From Auanema rhodensis (lineage: Eukaryota; Nematoda; Chromadorea; Rhabditida; Rhabditidae): a stretch of 64,000 nt of DNA. Location: positions 20,242,476 through 20,306,475 of the forward strand of contig OZ059894.1 in NCBI GenBank assembly GCA_964057225.1, in the 5' to 3' direction. Position numbers and translations under genes: made by a program. The notes below the pieces were generated by a model. It saw only the letters and a program-made list of their open reading frames with translations. It was not told where the DNA came from and ran no database searches. Of this stretch, positions 1 to 12,625 are shown piece after piece (positions within the stretch are counted from its first letter, which is position 1; each line of letters opens with the position of its first letter).

Positions 1-1054
1 TGAGTTTCCATGTACACTCAACATTGCTTCCAAAAACATTTTGACAAAAATTTTTTCGAAATATTTCAAGATAAATTAGCAAAAAGTAGATGTTTTTAGA
101 TTCCTTTTTTCAAGGCAAAGACGATGGACAATGTTATTCAACGAAAAAATTAATTCTTCAGAGTGAAAATCGAGGATATAAGTGTGAACTTATATCAGTT
201 GATATCTCGGTGCATTTTTAAGCTAGCGCAAATCTGATAACACAGATCGACGCAGCTTAAAAATTCGCATCGAATGCACTATACTACATTGAGAAACACT
301 TAATACAAAAATTAGTTATGATCGTTTGAAAAATGATGCATTAGTGTATGTTGAGTTTCCATGTACACTCAACATTGCTTCCAAAAACATTTTGACAAAA
401 ATTTTTTTCAAAAAATTTCAAAATAAATTAGCAAAAAGTAGATGTTTTTAGATTCCTTTTTTCAAGGCAAAGACGATGGACAATGTTATTCAACAAAAAA
501 ATTAATTCTTCAGGGTGAAAATCGAGGATATAAGTGTGAACTTATATCAGTTGATATCTCGGTGCATTTTCAAGCTAGCGCAAATCTGATAACACAGATC
601 GACGCAGCTTAAAAATCCGCATCGAATGCACTATACTACATTGAGAAACGCTTAATACAAAAATTAGTTATGATCGTTTGAAAAATGATGCATTAGTGTA
701 TGTTGAGTTTCCATGTACACTCAACATTGCTTCCAAAAACATTTTGACAAAAATTTTTTCGAAAAATTTCAGAATAATTTAGCAAAAAGTAGATGTTTTT
801 AGATTTCTTTTTTCAAGGCAAAGACGATGGACAATGTTATTCAACGATAAAATCAATTCTTCAGGGTGAAAATCGAGGATATAAGTGTGAACTTATATCA
901 GTTGATATCTCGGTGTATTTTTAAGCTAGCGCAAATCTGATAACACAGATCGACGCAGCGTAAAAATCCGCATCGAATGCACTATACTACATTGAGAAAC
1001 GCTCAATACAAAAATTAGTTATGATCGTTTGAAAAATGATGCATTAGTGTATGT
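1..1054 (+). repeat. Three-monomer block, duplicated at 15782-16835
   Basis: Starts are 1, 352 and 704. The first copy has 'cagagtg', 'aattcgc' and 'gaaacactt'; the second is a 352-bp copy with seven T then CA and 'aacaaaaaaatt'; the third has 'tagatttc', 'gtatttttaag' and 'gcagcgtaaa'. The same three variant sets recur in the same order at 15782, 16133 and 16485. I noticed only about three base differences between the blocks. Confidence 0.85.
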
Positions 1055-1405
1055 TGAGTTTCCATGTACACTCAACATTGCTTCCAAAAACATTTTGACA
1101 AAAATTTTTTCGAAAAGTTTCAGAATAATTTAGCAAAAAGTAGATGTTTTTAGATTCCTTTTTTCAAGGAAAAGACGATGGACAATGTTATTCAACGAAA
1201 AAATTAATTCTTCAGGGTGAAAATCGAGGATATAAGTGTGAACTTATATCAGTTGATATCTCAGTGCATTTTCAAGCTAGCGCAAATCTGATAACACAGA
1301 TCGACGCAGCTTAAAAATCCGCATCGAATGCACTATACTACATTGAGAAACGCTCAATACAAAAATTAGTTATGATCGTTTGAAAAATGATGCATTAGTG
1401 TATGT
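1055..1405 (+). repeat. Single monomer of the 'gaaaagtttcag' type
   Basis: It shares gaaaagtttcag, aaggaaaag, ttttcaagc and cgctcaat with the copies at 2459, 4562, 7016, 8069, 10172 and 14732. It carries a private change, ctcagtgc for ctcggtgc. It does not match 16836, which follows the other copy of the 1-1054 block, so it marks the end of that duplication. Confidence 0.75.
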
Positions 1406-4400
1406 TGAGTTTCCATGTACACTCAACATTGCTTCCAAAAACATTTTGACAAAAATTTTTTCGAAAAATTTCAAAATAATTTAGCAAAAAGTAGATGTTT
1501 TTAGATTCCTTTTTTCAAGGCAAAGACGATGGACAATGTTATTCAACGATAAAATTAATTCTTCAGGGTGAAAATCGAGGATATAAGTGTGAACTTATAT
1601 CAGTTGATATCTCGGTGCATTTTTAAGCTAGCGCAAATCTGATAAAACAGATCGACGCAGCTTAAAAATTCGCATCGAATGCACTATACTACATTGAGAA
1701 ACGCTTAATACAAAAATTAGTTATGATCGTTTGAAAAATGATGCATTAGTGTATGTTGAGTTTCCATGTACACTCAACATTGCTTCCAGAAACATTTTGA
1801 CAAAAATTTTTTCGAAAAATTTCAAGATAAATTAGCAAAAAGTAGATGTTTTTAGATTCCTTTTTTCAAGACAAAGACGATGGACAATGTTATTCAACGA
1901 TAAAATCAATTCTTCAGGGTGAAAATCGAGGATATAAGTGTGAACTTATATCAGTTGATATCTCGGTGCATTTTTAAGCTAGCGCAAATCTGATAACACA
2001 GATCGACGCAGCTTAAAAATCCGCATCGAATGCACTATACTACATTGATAAACAATCAATACAAAAATTAGTTATGATCGTTTGAAAAATGATGCATTAG
2101 TGTATGTTGAGTTTCCATGTACACTCAACATTGCTTCCAAAAACATTTTGACAAAAATTTTTTCGAAAAATTTCAAAATAATTTAGCAAAAAGTAGATGT
2201 TTTTAGATTCCTTTTTTCAAGGCAAAGACGATGGACAATGTTATTCAACGATAAAATTAATTCTTCAGGGTGAAAATCGAGGATATAAGTGTGAACTTAT
2301 ATCAGTTGATATCTCGGTGCATTTTTAAGCTAGCGCAAATCTGATAACACAGATCGACGCAGCTTAAAAATCCGCATCGAATGCATTATACTACATTGAG
2401 AAACGCTTAATACAAAAATTAGTTATGATCGTTTGAAAAATGATGCATTAGTGTATGTTGAGTTTCCATGTACACTCAACATTGCTTCCAAAAACATTTT
2501 GACAAAAATTTTTTCGAAAAGTTTCAGAATAATTTAGCAAAAAGTAGATGTTTTTAGATTCCTTTTTTCAAGGAAAAGACGATGGACAATGTTATTCAAC
2601 GAAAAAATTAATTCTTCAGGGTGAAAATCGAGGATATAAGTGTGAACTTATATCAGTTGATATCTCGGTGCATTTTCAAGCTAGCGCAAATCTGATAACA
2701 CAGATCGACGCAGCTTAAAAATCCGCATCGAATGCACTATACTACATTGAGAAACGCTCAATACAAAAATAAGTTATGATCGTTTGAAAAATGATGCATT
2801 AAATGTTGAGTTTCCATGTACACTCAACATTGCTTCCAAAAACATTTTGACAAAAATTTTTTCGAAAAATTTCAAAATAATTTAGCAAAAAGTAGATGTT
2901 TTTAGATTCCTTTTTTCAAGGCAAAGACGATGGACAATGTTATTCAACGATAAAATTAATTCTTCAGGGTGAAAATCGAGGATATAAGTGTGAACTTATA
3001 TCAGTTGATATCTCGGTGCATTTTTAAGCTAGCGCAAATCTGATAAAACAGATCGACGCAGCTTAAAAATTCGCATCGAATGCACTATACTACATTGAGA
3101 AACGCTTAATACAAAAATTAGTTATGATCGTTTGAAAAATGATGCATTAGTGTATGTTGAGTTTCCATGTACACTCAACATTGCTTCCAGAAACATTTTG
3201 ACAAAAATTTTTTCGAAAAATTTCAAGATAAATTAGCAAAAAGTAGATGTTTTTAGATTCCTTTTTTCAAGACAAAGACGATGGACAATGTTATTCAACG
3301 ATAAAATCAATTCTTCAGGGTGAAAATCGAGGATATAAGTGTGAACTTATATCAGTTGATATCTCGGTGCATTTTTAAGCTAGCGCAAATCTGATAACAC
3401 AGATCGACGCAGCTTAAAAATCCGCATCGAATGCACTATACTACATTGATAAACAATCAATACAAAAATTAGTTATGATCGTTTGAAAAATGATGCATTA
3501 GTGTATGTTGAGTTTCCATGTACACTCAACATTGCTTCCAAAAACATTTTGACAAAAATTTTTTCGAAAAATTTCAAAATAATTTAGCAAAAAGTAGATG
3601 TTTTTAGATTCCTTTTTTCAAGGCAAAGACGATGGACAATGTTATTCAACGATAAAATTAATTCTTCAGGGTGAAAATCGAGGATATAAGTGTGAACTTA
3701 TATCAGTTGATATCTCGGTGCATTTTTAAGCTAGCGCAAATCTGATAAAACAGATCGACGCAGCTTAAAAATTCGCATCGAATGCACTATACTACATTGA
3801 GAAACGCTTAATACAAAAATTAGTTATGATCGTTTGAAAAATGATGCATTAGTGTATGTTGAGTTTCCATGTACACTCAACATTGCTTCCAGAAACATTT
3901 TGACAAAAATTTTTTCGAAAAATTTCAAGATAAATTAGCAAAAAGTAGATGTTTTTAGATTCCTTTTTTCAAGACAAAGACGATGGACAATGTTATTCAA
4001 CGATAAAATCAATTCTTCAGGGTGAAAATCGAGGATATAAGTGTGAACTTATATCAGTTGATATCTCGGTGCATTTTTAAGCTAGCGCAAATCTGATAAC
4101 ACAGATCGACGCAGCTTAAAAATCCGCATCGAATGCACTATACTACATTGATAAACAATCAATACAAAAATTAGTTATGATCGTTTGAAAAATGATGCAT
4201 TAGTGTATGTTGAGTTTCCATGTACACTCAACATTGCTTCCAAAAACATTTTGACAAAAATTTTTTCGAAAAATTTCAAAATAATTTAGCAAAAAGTAGA
4301 TGTTTTTAGATTCCTTTTTTCAAGGCAAAGACGATGGACAATGTTATTCAACGATAAAATTAATTCTTCAGGGTGAAAATCGAGGATATAAGTGTGAACT

Positions 4401-4909
4401 TATATCAGTTGATATCTCGGTGCATTTTTAAGCTAGCGCAAATCTGATAACACAGATCGACGCAGCTTAAAAATCCGCATCGAATGCATTATACTACATT
4501 GAGAAACGCTTAATACAAAAATTAGTTATGATCGTTTGAAAAATGATGCATTAGTGTATGTTGAGTTTCCATGTACACTCAACATTGCTTCCAAAAACAT
4601 TTTGACAAAAATTTTTTCGAAAAGTTTCAGAATAATTTAGCAAAAAGTAGATGTTTTTAGATTCCTTTTTTCAAGGAAAAGACGATGGACAATGTTATTC
4701 AACGAAAAAATTAATTCTTCAGGGTGAAAATCGAGGATATAAGTGTGAACTTATATCAGTTGATATCTCGGTGCATTTTCAAGCTAGCGCAAATCTGATA
4801 ACACAGATCGACGCAGCTTAAAAATCCGCATCGAATGCACTATACTACATTGAGAAACGCTCAATACAAAAATAAGTTATGATCGTTTGAAAAATGATGC
4901 ATTAAATGT
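1406..4909 (+). repeat. 4-mer HOR (1401 bp) present twice, with an extra dimer between
   Basis: Call the types a ('gataaaacag' with 'aattcgc'), b ('cttccagaaac' with 'gataaacaatcaat'), c ('atgcattatac') and d ('gaaaagtttcag' with 'aaggaaaag'). The order is a-b-c-d (1406-2806), a-b (2807-3508), a-b-c-d (3509-4909). Both d copies here (2459 and 4562) end with 'aaataagtt' and the 3-base deletion 'cattaaatg'. These two private marks lie 2103 bp apart, showing a recent duplication of a six-monomer segment. Confidence 0.85.
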
Positions 4910-7900
4910 TGAGTTTCCATGTACACTCAACATTGCTTCCAAAAACATTTTGACAAAAATTTTTTCGAAAAATTTCAAAATAATTTAGCAAAAAGTAGAT
5001 GTTTTTAGATTCCTTTTTTCAAGGCAAAGACGATGGACAATGTTATTCAACGATAAAATTAATTCTTCAGGGTGAAAATCGAGGATATAAGTGTGAACTT
5101 ATATCAGTTGATATCTCGGTGCATTTTTAAGCTAGCGCAAATCTGATAAAACAGATCGACGCAGCTTAAAAATTCGCATCGAATGCACTATACTACATTG
5201 AGAAACGCTTAATACAAAAATTAGTTATGATCGTTTGAAAAATGATGCATTAGTGTATGTTGAGTTTCCATGTACACTCAACATTGCTTCCAGAAACATT
5301 TTGACAAAAATTTTTTCGAAAAATTTCAAGATAAATTAGCAAAAAGTAGATGTTTTTAGATTCCTTTTTTCAAGACAAAGACGATGGACAATGTTATTCA
5401 ACGATAAAATCAATTCTTCAGGGTGAAAATCGAGGATATAAGTGTGAACTTATATCAGTTGATATCTCGGTGCATTTTTAAGCTAGCGCAAATCTGATAA
5501 CACAGATCGACGCAGCTTAAAAATCCGCATCGAATGCACTATACTACATTGATAAACAATCAATACAAAAATTAGTTATGATCGTTTGAAAAATGATGCA
5601 TTAGTGTATGTTGAGTTTCCATGTACACTCAACATTGCTTCCAAAAACATTTTGACAAAAATTTTTTCGAAAAATTTCAAAATAATTTAGCAAAAAGTAG
5701 ATGTTTTTAGATTCCTTTTTTCAAGGCAAAGACGATGGACAATGTTATTCAACGATAAAATTAATTCTTCAGGGTGAAAATCGAGGATATAAGTGTGAAC
5801 TTATATCAGTTGATATCTCGGTGCATTTTTAAGCTAGCGCAAATCTGATAACACAGATCGACGCAGCTTAAAAATCCGCATCGAATGCATTATACTACAT
5901 TGAGAAACGCTTAATACAAAAATTAGTTATGATCGTTTGAAAAATGATGCATTAGTGTATGTTGAGTTTCCATGTACACTCAACATTGCTTCCAAAAACA
6001 TTTTGACAAAAATTTTTTCGAAAAATTTCATAATAATTTAGCAAAAAGTAGATGTTTTTAGATTCCTTTTTTCAAGACAAAGACGATGGACAATGTTATT
6101 CAACGATAAAATCAATTCTTCAGGGTGAAAATCGAGGATATAAGTGTGAACTTATATCAGTTGATATCTCGGTGTATTTTCAAGCTAGCGCAAATCTGAT
6201 AACACAGATCGACGCAGCTTAAAAATCCGCATCGAATGCACTATACTACATTGAGAAACGCTCAATACAAAAATTAGTTATGATCGTTTGAAAAATGATG
6301 CATTAGTGTATGTTGAGTTTCCATGTACACTCAACATTGCTTCCAAAAACATTTTGACAAAAATTTTTTCAAAAAATTTCAAAATAAATTAGCAAAAAGT
6401 AGATGTTTTTAGATTCCTTTTTTCAAGGCAAAGACGATGGACAATGTTATACAACGAAAAAATTAATTCTTCAGGGTGAAAATCGAGGATATAAGTGTGA
6501 ACTTATATCAGTTGATATCTCGGTGCATTTTCAAGCTAGCGCAAATCTGATAACACAGATCGACGCAGCTTAAAAATCCGCATCGAATGCACTATACTAC
6601 ATTGAGAAACGCTTAATACAAAAATTAGTTATGATCGTTTGAAAAATGATGCATTAGTGTATGTTGAGTTTCCATGTACACTCAACATTGCTTCCAAAAA
6701 CATTTTGACAAAAATTTTTTCGAAAAATTTCAGAATAAATTAGCAAAAAGTAGATGTTTTTAGATTCCTTTTTTCAAGGCAAAGACGATGGCCAATGTTA
6801 TTCAACGAAAAAATTAATTCTTCAGGGTGAAAATCGAGGATATAAGTGTGAACTTATATCAGTTGATATCTCGGTGCATTTTCAAGCTAGCGCAAATCTG
6901 ATAACACAGATCGACGCAGCTTAAAAATCCGCATCGAATGCACTATACTACATTGAGAAACGCTTAATACAAAAATTAGTTATGATCGTTTGAAAAATGA
7001 TGCATTAGTGTATGTTGAGTTTCCATGTACACTCAACATTGCTTCCAAAAACATTTTGACAAAAATTTTTTCGAAAAGTTTCAGAATAATTTAGCAAAAA
7101 GTAGATGTTTTTAGATTCCTTTTTTCAAGGAAAAGACGATGGACAATGTTATTCAACGAAAAAATTAATTCTTCAGGGTGAAAATCGAGGATATAAGTGT
7201 GAACTTATATCAGTTGATATCTCGGTGCATTTTCAAGCTAGCGCAAATCTGATAACACAGATCGACGCAGCTTAAAAATCCGCATCGAATGCACTATACT
7301 ACATTGAGAAACGCTCAATACAAAAATTAGTTATGATCGTTTGAAAAATGATGCATTAGTGTATGTTGAGTTTCCATGTACACTCAACATTGCTTCCAAA
7401 AACATTTTGACAAAAAGTTTTTCGAAAAATTTCAAAATAATTTAGCAAAAAGTAGATGTTTTTAGATTCCTTTTTTCGAGGCAAAGACGATGGACAATGT
7501 TATTCAACGATAAAATTAATTCTTCAGGGTGAAAATCGAGGATATAAGTGTGAACTTATATCAGTTGATATCTCGGTGCATTTTTAAGCTAGCGCAAATC
7601 TGATAACACAGATCGACGCAGCTTAAAAATCCGCATCGAATGCACTATACTACATTGAGAAACGCTCAATACAAAAATTAGTTATGATCGTTTGAAAAAT
7701 GATGCATTAGTGTATGTTGAGTTTCCATGTACACTCAACATTGCTTCCAAAAACATTTTGACAAAAATTTTTTCGAAAAATTTCAAAATAATTTAGCAAA
7801 AAGTAGATGTTTTTAGATTCCTTTTTTCAAGGCAAAAACGATGGACAATGTTATTCAACGATAAAATCAATTCTTCAGGGTGAAAATCGAGGATATAAGT

Positions 7901-8068
7901 GTGAACTTATATCAGTTGATATCTCGGTGTATTTTTAAGCTAGCGCAAATCTGATAACACAGATCGACGCAGCTTAAAAATCCGCATCGAATGCATTATA
8001 CTACATTGAGAAACGCTTAATACAAAAATTAGTTATGATCGTTTGAAAAATGATGCATTAGTGTATGT
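4910..8068 (+). repeat. 9-monomer HOR, copy 1 (3159 bp)
   Basis: Starts are 4910, 5261, 5612, 5963, 6314, 6665, 7016, 7367 and 7718. The variant order is a, b, c, e ('cataataattt' with 'gtattttcaag'), f ('gttatacaac'), g ('gatggccaatg'), d, h ('aaaaagtttttcg' with 'ttcgagg') and i ('ggcaaaaacg'). The same nine types in the same order recur at 12626-15781. Confidence 0.85.
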
Positions 8069-8416
8069 TGAGTTTCCATGTACACTCAACATTGCTTCCA
8101 AAAACATTTTGACAAAAATTTTTTCGAAAAGTTTCAGAATAATTTAGCAAAAAGTAGATGTTTTTAGATTCCTTTTTTCAAGGAAAAGACGATGGACAAT
8201 GTTATTCAACGAAAAAATTAATTCTTCAGGGTGAAAATCGAGGATATAAGTGTGAACTTATATCAGTTGATATCTCGGTGCATTTTCAAGCTAGCGCAAA
8301 TCTGATAACACAGATCGACGCAGCTTAAAAATCCGCATCGAATGCACTATACTACATTGAGAAACGCTCAATACAAAAATTAGTTATGATCGTTTGAAAA
8401 ATGATGCATTAAATGT
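8069..8416 (+). repeat. 348-bp monomer of type d
   Basis: This is a d-type copy ending in the 3-base deletion 'cattaaatg'. Unlike 2459 and 4562 it keeps 'aaattagtt' rather than 'aaataagtt'. It separates the complete 9-mer from its partial copy. Confidence 0.75.
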
Positions 8417-10522
8417 TGAGTTTCCATGTACACTCAACATTGCTTCCAAAAACATTTTGACAAAAATTTTTTCGAAAAATTTCAAAATAATTTAGCAAAA
8501 AGTAGATGTTTTTAGATTCCTTTTTTCAAGACAAAGACGATGGACAATGTTATTCAACGATAAAATCAATTCTTCAGGGTGAAAATCGAGGATATAAGTG
8601 TGAACTTATATCAGTTGATATCTCGGTGCATTTTTAAGCTAGCGCAAATCTGATAACACAGATCGACGCAGCTTAAAAATCCGCATCGAATGCACTATAC
8701 TACATTGATAAACAATCAATACAAAAATTAGTTATGATCGTTTGAAAAATGATGCATTAGTGTATGTTGAGTTTCCATGTACACTCAACATTGCTTCCAA
8801 AAACATTTTGACAAAAATTTTTTCGAAAAATTTCAAAATAATTTAGCAAAAAGTAGATGTTTTTAGATTCCTTTTTTCAAGGCAAAGACGATGGACAATG
8901 TTATTCAACGATAAAATTAATTCTTCAGGGTGAAAATCGAGGATATAAGTGTGAACTTATATCAGTTGATATCTCGGTGCATTTTTAAGCTAGCGCAAAT
9001 CTGATAACACAGATCGACGCAGCTTAAAAATCCGCATCGAATGCATTATACTACATTGAGAAACGCTTAATACAAAAATTAGTTATGATCGTTTGAAAAA
9101 TGATGCATTAGTGTATGTTGAGTTTCCATGTACACTCAACATTGCTTCCAAAAACATTTTGACAAAAATTTTTTCGAAAAATTTCATAATAATTTAGCAA
9201 AAAGTAGATGTTTTTAGATTCCTTTTTTCAAGACAAAGACGATGGACAATGTTATTCAACGATAAAATCAATTCTTCAGGGTGAAAATCGAGGATATAAG
9301 TGTGAACTTATATCAGTTGATATCTCGGTGTATTTTCAAGCTAGCGCAAATCTGATAACACAGATCGACGCAGCTTAAAAATCCGCATCGAATGCACTAT
9401 ACTACATTGAGAAACGCTCAATACAAAAATTAGTTATGATCGTTTGAAAAATGATGCATTAGTGTATGTTGAGTTTCCATGTACACTCAACATTGCTTCC
9501 AAAAACATTTTGACAAAAATTTTTTCAAAAAATTTCAAAATAAATTAGCAAAAAGTAGATGTTTTTAGATTCCTTTTTTCAAGGCAAAGACGATGGACAA
9601 TGTTATACAACGAAAAAATTAATTCTTCAGGGTGAAAATCGAGGATATAAGTGTGAACTTATATCAGTTGATATCTCGGTGCATTTTCAAGCTAGCGCAA
9701 ATCTGATAACACAGATCGACGCAGCTTAAAAATCCGCATCGAATGCACTATACTACATTGAGAAACGCTTAATACAAAAATTAGTTATGATCGTTTGAAA
9801 AATGATGCATTAGTGTATGTTGAGTTTCCATGTACACTCAACATTGCTTCCAAAAACATTTTGACAAAAATTTTTTCGAAAAATTTCAGAATAAATTAGC
9901 AAAAAGTAGATGTTTTTAGATTCCTTTTTTCAAGGCAAAGACGATGGCCAATGTTATTCAACGAAAAAATTAATTCTTCAGGGTGAAAATCGAGGATATA
10001 AGTGTGAACTTATATCAGTTGATATCTCGGTGCATTTTCAAGCTAGCGCAAATCTGATAACACAGATCGACGCAGCTTAAAAATCCGCATCGAATGCACT
10101 ATACTACATTGAGAAACGCTTAATACAAAAATTAGTTATGATCGTTTGAAAAATGATGCATTAGTGTATGTTGAGTTTCCATGTACACTCAACATTGCTT
10201 CCAAAAACATTTTGACAAAAATTTTTTCGAAAAGTTTCAGAATAATTTAGCAAAAAGTAGATGTTTTTAGATTCCTTTTTTCAAGGAAAAGACGATGGAC
10301 AATGTTATTCAACGAAAAAATTAATTCTTCAGGGTGAAAATCGAGGATATAAGTGTGAACTTATATCAGTTGATATCTCGGTGCATTTTCAAGCTAGCGC
10401 AAATCTGATAACACAGATCGACGCAGCTTAAAAATCCGCATCGAATGCACTATACTACATTGAGAAACGCTCAATACAAAAATTAGTTATGATCGTTTGA
10501 AAAATGATGCATTAGTGTATGT
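8417..10522 (+). repeat. Partial 9-mer HOR, six monomers
   Basis: The order is b-like, c, e, f, g, d, starting at 8417, 8768, 9119, 9470, 9821 and 10172. The e-f-g-d part is offset by 3156 bp from copy 1. The first monomer lacks 'ccagaaac' but keeps 'caagacaaag' and 'gataaacaatcaat', so it looks like a recombinant joined within that repeat. Confidence 0.8.
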
Positions 10523-12625
10523 TGAGTTTCCATGTACACTCAACATTGCTTCCAAAAACATTTTGACAAAAATTTTTTCGAAAAATTTCAAAATAAATTA
10601 GCAAAAAGTAGATGTTTTTAGATTGCTTTTTTCAAGGCAAAGACGATGGACAATGTTATACAACGAAAAAATTAATTCTTCAGGGTGAAAATCGAGGATA
10701 TAAGTGTGAACTTATATCAGTTGATATCTCGGTGCATTTTCAAGCTAGCGCAAATCTGATAACACAGATCGACGCAGCTTAAAAATCCGCATCGAATGCA
10801 CTATACTACATTGAGAAACGCTTAATACAAAAATTAGTTATGATCGTTTGAAAAATGATGCATTAGTGTATGTTGAGTTTCCATGTACACTCAACATTGC
10901 TTCCAAAAACATTTTGACAAAAATTTTTTCGAAAAATTTCAGAATAAATTAGCAAAAAGTAGATGTTTTTAGATTCCTTTTTTCAAGGCAAAGACGATGG
11001 CCAATGTTATTCAACGAAAAAATTAATTCTTCAGGGTGAAAATCGAGGATATAAGTGTGAACTTATATCAGTTGATATCTCGGTGTATTTTTAAGCTAGC
11101 GCAAATCTGATAACACAGATCGACGCAGCTTAAAAATCCGCATCGAATGCACTATACTACATTGATAAACGCTTAATACAAAAATTAGTTATGATCGTTT
11201 GAAAAATGATGCATTAAATGTTGAGTTTCCATGTACACTCAACATTGCTTCCAAAAACATTTTGACAAAAATTTTTTCGAAAAATTTCAAGATAAATTAG
11301 CAAAAAGTAGATGTTTTTAGATTCCTTTTTTCAAGGCAAAGACGATGGACAATGTTATTCAACAAAAAAATTAATTCTTCAGGGTGAAAATCGAGGATAT
11401 AAGTGTGAACTTATATCAGTTGATATCTCGGTGCATTTTCAAGCTAGCGCAAATCTGATAACACAGATCGACGCAGCTTAAAAATCCGCATCGAATGCAC
11501 TATACTACATTGAGAAACGCTTAATACAAAAATTAGTTATGATCGTTTGAAAAATGATGCATTAGTGTATGTTGAGTTTCCATGTACACTCAACATTGCT
11601 TCCAAAAACATTTTGACAAAAATTTTTTCGAAAAATTTCAAAATAATTTAGCAAAAAGTAGATGTTTTTAGATTCCTTTTTTCAAGGCAAAGACGATGGA
11701 CAATGTTATTCAACGATAAAATTAATTCTTCAGGGTGAAAATCGAGGATATAAGTGTGAACTTATATCAGTTGATATCTCGGTGCATTTTCAAGCTAGCG
11801 CAAATCTGATAAAACAGATCGACGCAGCTTAAAAATCCGCATCGAATGCACTATACTACATTGAGAAACGCTTAATACAAAAATTAGTTATGATCGTTTG
11901 AAAAATGATGCATTAGTGTATGTTGAGTTTCCATGTACACTCAACATTGCTTCCAGAAACATTTTGACAAAAATTTTTTCGAAAAATTTCAAGATAAATT
12001 AGCAAAAAGTAGATGTTTTTAGATTCCTTTTTTCAAGACAAAGACGATGGACAATGTTATTCAACGATAAAATCAATTCTTCAGGGTGAAAATCGAGGAT
12101 ATAAGTGTGAACTTATATCAGTTGATATCTCGGTGCATTTTTAAGCTAGCGCAAATCTGATAACACAGATCGACGCAGCTTAAAAATCCGCATCGAATGC
12201 ACTATACTACATTGATAAACAATCAATACAAAAATTAGTTATGATCGTTTGAAAAATGATGCATTAGTGTATGTTGAGTTTCCATGTACACTCAACATTG
12301 CTTCCAAAAACATTTTGACAAAAATTTTTTCGAAAAATTTCAAAATAATTTAGCAAAAAGTAGATGTTTTTAGATTCCTTTTTTCAAGGCAAAGACGATG
12401 GACAATGTTATTCAACGATAAAATTAATTCTTCAGGGTGAAAATCGAGGATATAAGTGTGAACTTATATCAGTTGATATCTCGGTGCATTTTCAAGCTAG
12501 CGCAAATCTGATAACACAGATCGACGCAGCTTAAAAATCCGCATCGAATGCACTATACTACATTGAGAAACGCTTAATACAAAAATTAGTTATGATCGTT
12601 TGAAAAATGATGCATTAGTGTATGT
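10523..12625 (+). repeat. Six monomers of mixed type between HOR copies
   Basis: Starts are 10523 (f-like, private 'tagattgctt'), 10874 (g-like, with 'gtattttt', 'gataaacgctt' and the 3-base deletion), 11222 ('caagataaatt' with 'aacaaaaaaatt'), 11573 (a-like with 'ttttcaagc'), 11924 (b) and 12275 (a or c-like). Several combine marks that are elsewhere separate, as expected from exchange or conversion. Confidence 0.7.
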